The position numbers and the translations under genes were made by a program. Shown here one piece after another: positions 61,251 to 64,000 of a DNA stretch of 64,000 nt (position 1 is the stretch's first letter; each line of letters begins with the position of its first letter). The stretch comes from Cellulomonas fimi (lineage in GTDB: Bacteria > Actinomycetota > Actinomycetes > Actinomycetales > Cellulomonadaceae). Where the stretch lies: the NCBI RefSeq assembly GCF_028527925.1, contig NZ_JAPESW010000001.1, forward strand, positions 163,780 to 227,779, written 5' to 3'. Below the pieces are notes generated by a model. The model did not search any database. It saw only the letters and a list, made by a program, of their open reading frames with translations, and had not been told where the DNA came from.

Positions 61251-63035
61251 TCAGGCCTGCTCGGCGCGCGCGATCTCCTCCTCGACGATCGCGTCGTCGA
61301 GCTTCGTGAAGACCGGCACCGGCTTGGCGACCGACGTGCCCGCGACCAGCGGCACCGAGGCCCACCGCGGGGTCGCCGCGTAGTCGCCCGTGATGATCGG
61401 GTACGACCGCGACGCGTCGTCCAGGTCCTCGACCTCGTCGATGCGCGGCATCGGCGCGAAGGTGCCCGTCCCGCCGAGCGTCTCGTGCACCTTCTGGGCC
61501 GCGAACGGCAGGAACGGCGCGAGCATCGTGTTCGCGTCCGCGACGGCCTGCGCGGCCGTGTGCAGGACGGTGCCGAGCCGCTCGCGGTCGGTCTTGAGCT
61601 TCCACGGCTCGGTCTCCGACAGGTAGCGGTTCGCCTCCTGCACGACGCGCATCGCCTCGCCGATCGCTGCCCGGTTGCGGTGCTCGCCGAGCAGCTTGCC
61701 GACCGTGTCGAACCCGGCCGCCGTCGTCGCGCGCAGCGCCTCGTCCACCGGCAGCAGCGCGCCCGGCTCGGGGATCGCGCCGAAGTTCGTGTGGATCATG
61801 TTCGCGGTCCGGTTGACCAGGTTGCCCCAGCCCGCGACGAGCTCGTCGTTGGTCCGGCGCTTGAAGTCGGCCCACGTGAAGTCGGCGTCCTGCGTCTCGG
61901 GTCCGGCGACGGACAGGTAGTAGCGCAGCGCGTCGGGCTGGTACCGCGACAGCATGTCGCGCACCAGGATCACGCGCCCGCGCGACGTGCTGAACTGCTC
62001 GCCCGCGACGTTGAGGTACTCGCTCGACACGACCTCGGTCGGCAGCTGGAGGTTGCCGTAGACGCCGGGCTCGCCGCCCCGCGACCCGCGCCCGTCGTAG
62101 CCCATGAGCTCGGCGGGCCAGATCTGCGAGTGGAACGTGATGTTGTCCTTGCCCATGAAGTAATACGACAGGGCCTCGGGGTCGTTCCACCAGCCGCGCC
62201 ACGCCTCCGGGTCGCCCGACCGGCGCGCCCACTCGATCGACGCCGACAGGTACCCGATGACCGCGTCGAACCAGACGTACAGGCGCTTGTTCGGGTTCTC
62301 CTCCCAGCCCGGCAGCGGCACGGGGATGCCCCAGTCGATGTCCCGCGTCATCGCGCGCGGACGCATGTCGTCGATCAGGTTGAGGCTGAAGTTCAGGACG
62401 TTCGGGCGCCACCCCTGCCGCGTGCTCAGCCACTGCTCGAGCGCCTGGGCGAACGCGGGCAGGTCGAGGAAGAAGTGCGTCGACTCGACGAACTTCGGGG
62501 TCTCGCCGTTGATGCGGCTCTTCGGGTTGATGAGGTCGATCGCGTCGAGCTGGTTGCCGCAGTTGTCGCACTGGTCGCCGCGCGCGCCGTCGTAGCCGCA
62601 GATCGGGCACGTGCCCTCGATGTAGCGGTCCGGAAGCGTGCGGCCCGTGCTCGGGCTGATCGCGCCCATGGTCTGCTGCTCGACCATGTACCCGTTCTTG
62701 TGGACCGTACGGAACATCTCCTGCACGACCGCGTAGTGGTTGCGCGTCGTCGTCCGCGTGAACAGGTCGTACGACAGCCCGAGCGCCGTGAGGTCCTCGA
62801 CGATCACCCGGTTGTAGCGGTCCGCGAGCGCCTGAGGGCTCACGCCCTCCTTCTCCGCCTGCACGAGGATCGGCGTCCCGTGCTCGTCCGTGCCCGACAC
62901 CATGAGCACGTCGTGGCCCGCCATCCGCATGTAGCGGGAGAAGACGTCCGACGGGACGCCGAAGCCGGCGACGTGACCGATGTGGCGGGGGCCGTTCGCG
63001 TAGGGCCACGCGACGGCCGACAGGATGCGGGACAT
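61251..63035 (-). CDS. metG: Methionyl-tRNA synthetase
   Basis: Encodes 594 aa, class I synthetase charging tRNA-Met. The HIGH motif is [13 protein letters not shown] near residue 12-24, and a zinc knuckle [18 protein letters not shown] is near 143-160. The KMSKS loop reads FSTSR, with Thr where many orthologues have Lys (FSKSR), a change in the ATP-binding loop worth noting. The anticodon-binding helical domain follows ([15 protein letters not shown]). ATG at 63035. There is no C-terminal tRNA-binding extension. Confidence 0.97.
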   Translation of the reverse strand: MSRILSAVAWPYANGPRHIGHVAGFGVPSDVFSRYMRMAGHDVLMVSGTDEHGTPILVQAEKEGVSPQALADRYNRVIVEDLTALGLSYDLFTRTTTRNHYAVVQEMFRTVHKNGYMVEQQTMGAISPSTGRTLPDRYIEGTCPICGYDGARGDQCDNCGNQLDAIDLINPKSRINGETPKFVESTHFFLDLPAFAQALEQWLSTRQGWRPNVLNFSLNLIDDMRPRAMTRDIDWGIPVPLPGWEENPNKRLYVWFDAVIGYLSASIEWARRSGDPEAWRGWWNDPEALSYYFMGKDNITFHSQIWPAELMGYDGRGSRGGEPGVYGNLQLPTEVVSSEYLNVAGEQFSTSRGRVILVRDMLSRYQPDALRYYLSVAGPETQDADFTWADFKRRTNDELVAGWGNLVNRTANMIHTNFGAIPEPGALLPVDEALRATTAAGFDTVGKLLGEHRNRAAIGEAMRVVQEANRYLSETEPWKLKTDRERLGTVLHTAAQAVADANTMLAPFLPFAAQKVHETLGGTGTFAPMPRIDEVEDLDDASRSYPIITGDYAATPRWASVPLVAGTSVAKPVPVFTKLDDAIVEEEIARAEQA

Positions 63036-63092
63036 GCGGCCGATCCTAGGTGAGCACGTCGCGCCCGGTCGCGGGTGTTCCGGCGCGCGGCG

Positions 63093-63479
63093 TCAGGACG
63101 GGAGCCAGCCCGTCGGGGGCGGGAACGGCCAGATCGCGACGTAGCCGACCGCGAGCGCCCCGACGACGGCGAGGGCCGTCAGCACGGTCCGGACTACCGG
63201 CGCCGGGCGCCGGGCACGCACGACGGCCGCGAGCACGGCAAGCACGACGACGACCGCGCCGGCCGCGAGCGCCGCCACGAGCACGTGCGCGTCGGGCATG
63301 CACGAGACCGGCGGCGGGAGCATCGCCGGGCACACGTCGGACGGGCTCGGGAGCAGCACGCGGCGCAGCGAGTCGCGCGCCACCCAGGCGATCCCGAGCA
63401 GGGACGCGAGGGCCACCACGCCGCCGACGCGCAGCGGGCGCCGGACCCGGACGGGAGCGGTGGTCGTCGGCGTCGTCAC
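63093..63479 (-). CDS. Small integral membrane protein of unknown function
   Basis: Encodes 128 aa from a GTG. Three hydrophobic helices (about 18-36, 66-86 and 95-115) are separated by a short loop with two Cys (CPAMLPPPVSCM) that could form a disulfide. I do not recognise a family. It lies 57 bp upstream of metG on the same strand, with no clear ribosome site. Confidence 0.6.
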   Translation of the reverse strand: MTTPTTTAPVRVRRPLRVGGVVALASLLGIAWVARDSLRRVLLPSPSDVCPAMLPPPVSCMPDAHVLVAALAAGAVVVVLAVLAAVVRARRPAPVVRTVLTALAVVGALAVGYVAIWPFPPPTGWLPS

Positions 63480-63544
63480 GCGCCCACCCCAGCACGACCG
63501 ACGCCTCCGGCGGAAGGGCGGTCACCGGCGCGGCCGCGCGACGC

Positions 63545-63585
63545 GACGCGCCGTCGGCGTCGTCCGGACCGCCCGACGGCGCGTC
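63545..63585 (-). terminator. Terminator after the partial gene at the window end
   Basis: A perfect 13-bp inverted repeat (63545-63557 and 63573-63585, starting GACGCGCC) with a 15-nt loop, 33 nt past the stop at 63619. Confidence 0.7.
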
Positions 63586-63618
63586 CGCCCGCGGACCGAG
63601 GGTGGGCGAGGCGATCCG

Positions 63619-64000
63619 TCAGTCGTCGTACAGGCGGTCACGGGCCTCGGCGTCCTCGACCGGCACGAACGTCGCGCGGTCGCCCGACACGTCCCAGCCG
63701 CGGTCGGCGGGGGTCGACGGAGGGATGCGGATCGGCTGGGTGTCACCGGGCCGGTACGCGGGCTCGTGCACCGGCGCCGCCGCCCGGTCGGGAGCGGTAC
63801 CGGGCACCGTCGCGCCGCCGGGGACGGGCTGCCACGGGGTCACCGGGGCGGGCACGGGCGACGGGACAGGTCCCTGCACGGGCCAGGCCGCGGGGGCGGG
63901 CGCACCGGTCGGCGAGGGCCAGCCGGCGGGTGTCGTCACGCCCGGCTGCGCGGTCCAGCCCGCGGGTGTCGTCACGCCCGGCTGCGGGGTCCAGCCCCCG
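63619..64000 (-). CDS. C-terminal part of a Pro/Ala/Thr-rich protein (truncated by the window edge)
   Basis: At least 126 codons stay open to the end of the window, so the start lies outside. The sequence begins with repeats of QPGVTTPAGW and continues with a Pro/Ala-rich stretch, ending in a more normal acidic tail (GDRATFVPVEDAEARD, then RLYDD). The ATG-like start at 63975 is within the repeats and is unlikely to be the true one. Such tails occur in actinobacterial membrane or regulatory proteins; function unknown. Confidence 0.55.
   Translation of the reverse strand, partial: GGWTPQPGVTTPAGWTAQPGVTTPAGWPSPTGAPAPAAWPVQGPVPSPVPAPVTPWQPVPGGATVPGTAPDRAAAPVHEPAYRPGDTQPIRIPPSTPADRGWDVSGDRATFVPVEDAEARDRLYDD
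63927..63998 (-). repeat. QPGVTTPAGW-coding tandem repeat
   Basis: The sequence TGTCGTCACGCCCGGCTG recurs with a period of about 36 bp, encoding PGVTTPAGWT-type units; at least two copies are visible before the window ends. Confidence 0.6.

Noticed and set aside
1..64000. Insertion sequences, prophage, toxin-antitoxin or restriction-modification genes
   Set aside because: No transposase, integrase, phage structural, nuclease or methyltransferase signature (other than rsmA) was seen in any supported reading frame.

Overview
The window is very GC-rich with strong G/C bias at third codon positions, uses many GTG starts, and has tightly packed genes joined by ATGA/GTGA overlaps. This indicates an actinobacterium. 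The secreted-protein repertoire, the DUF348/G5 Rpf-type hydrolases and the hydroxamate siderophore genes suggest a member of the Micrococcales close to Cellulomonas; that placement is inferred from gene content, not from a marker-gene comparison.

The backbone is a conserved actinobacterial neighbourhood (compare mfd, glmU-prs-rplY-pth and ispE-rsmA-rpfB-tatD-metG around Rv1007-Rv1020 in Mycobacterium tuberculosis) with two accessory blocks inserted. From left to right: a small secreted protein and mfd (81-4211); a large extracellular-polysaccharide (EPS) locus (4411-34757); the housekeeping block pth, rplY, prs, glmU and tRNA-Gln, with a TetR regulator next to it (34861-40182); a MarR regulator, an MFS exporter and a DUF6518 membrane protein (40236-42731); a zinc and iron block with aztD under a Zur-like box and a desferrioxamine-type siderophore operon under an iron box (42863-52784); then an ABC-F ATPase, ispE, rsmA, rpfB, a second DUF348/G5 hydrolase, tatD and metG (53425-63035), and the end of a repeat-rich gene that runs off the window.

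The EPS locus holds a polysaccharide co-polymerase/BY-kinase, an O-antigen-ligase-like polymerase, a flippase, a polyprenyl-phosphate sugar transferase, seven glycosyltransferases, and a cytidylyltransferase plus CDP-alcohol phosphotransferase pair that could put a phospho-alcohol on the polymer. Embedded in it are four large secreted proteins. Two are tandem paralogues (1569 and 1176 aa) built as beta-propeller, Fn3, LamG, PKD and a C-terminal module. Two are parallel beta-helix proteins (540 and 737 aa), one of which carries the same module at its N-terminus. The two tandem paralogues have matching promoter architecture (GGTTTCGC, 5 nt, TAnGAT, with TCACCC boxes at matching distances), and TTTTCACCC occurs in four non-coding stretches of the locus. 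Together this looks like a co-regulated matrix-building system in which polymer synthesis and large matrix proteins are encoded together. It is the strongest candidate for an undescribed system here.

Other regulatory signals are a Zur-like box at aztD, an iron box at desA, a CRP/GlxR-like site upstream of one beta-helix gene, and identical MtrA-like direct repeats upstream of both cell-wall hydrolase genes. No IS element, phage, CRISPR array or rRNA gene was seen.
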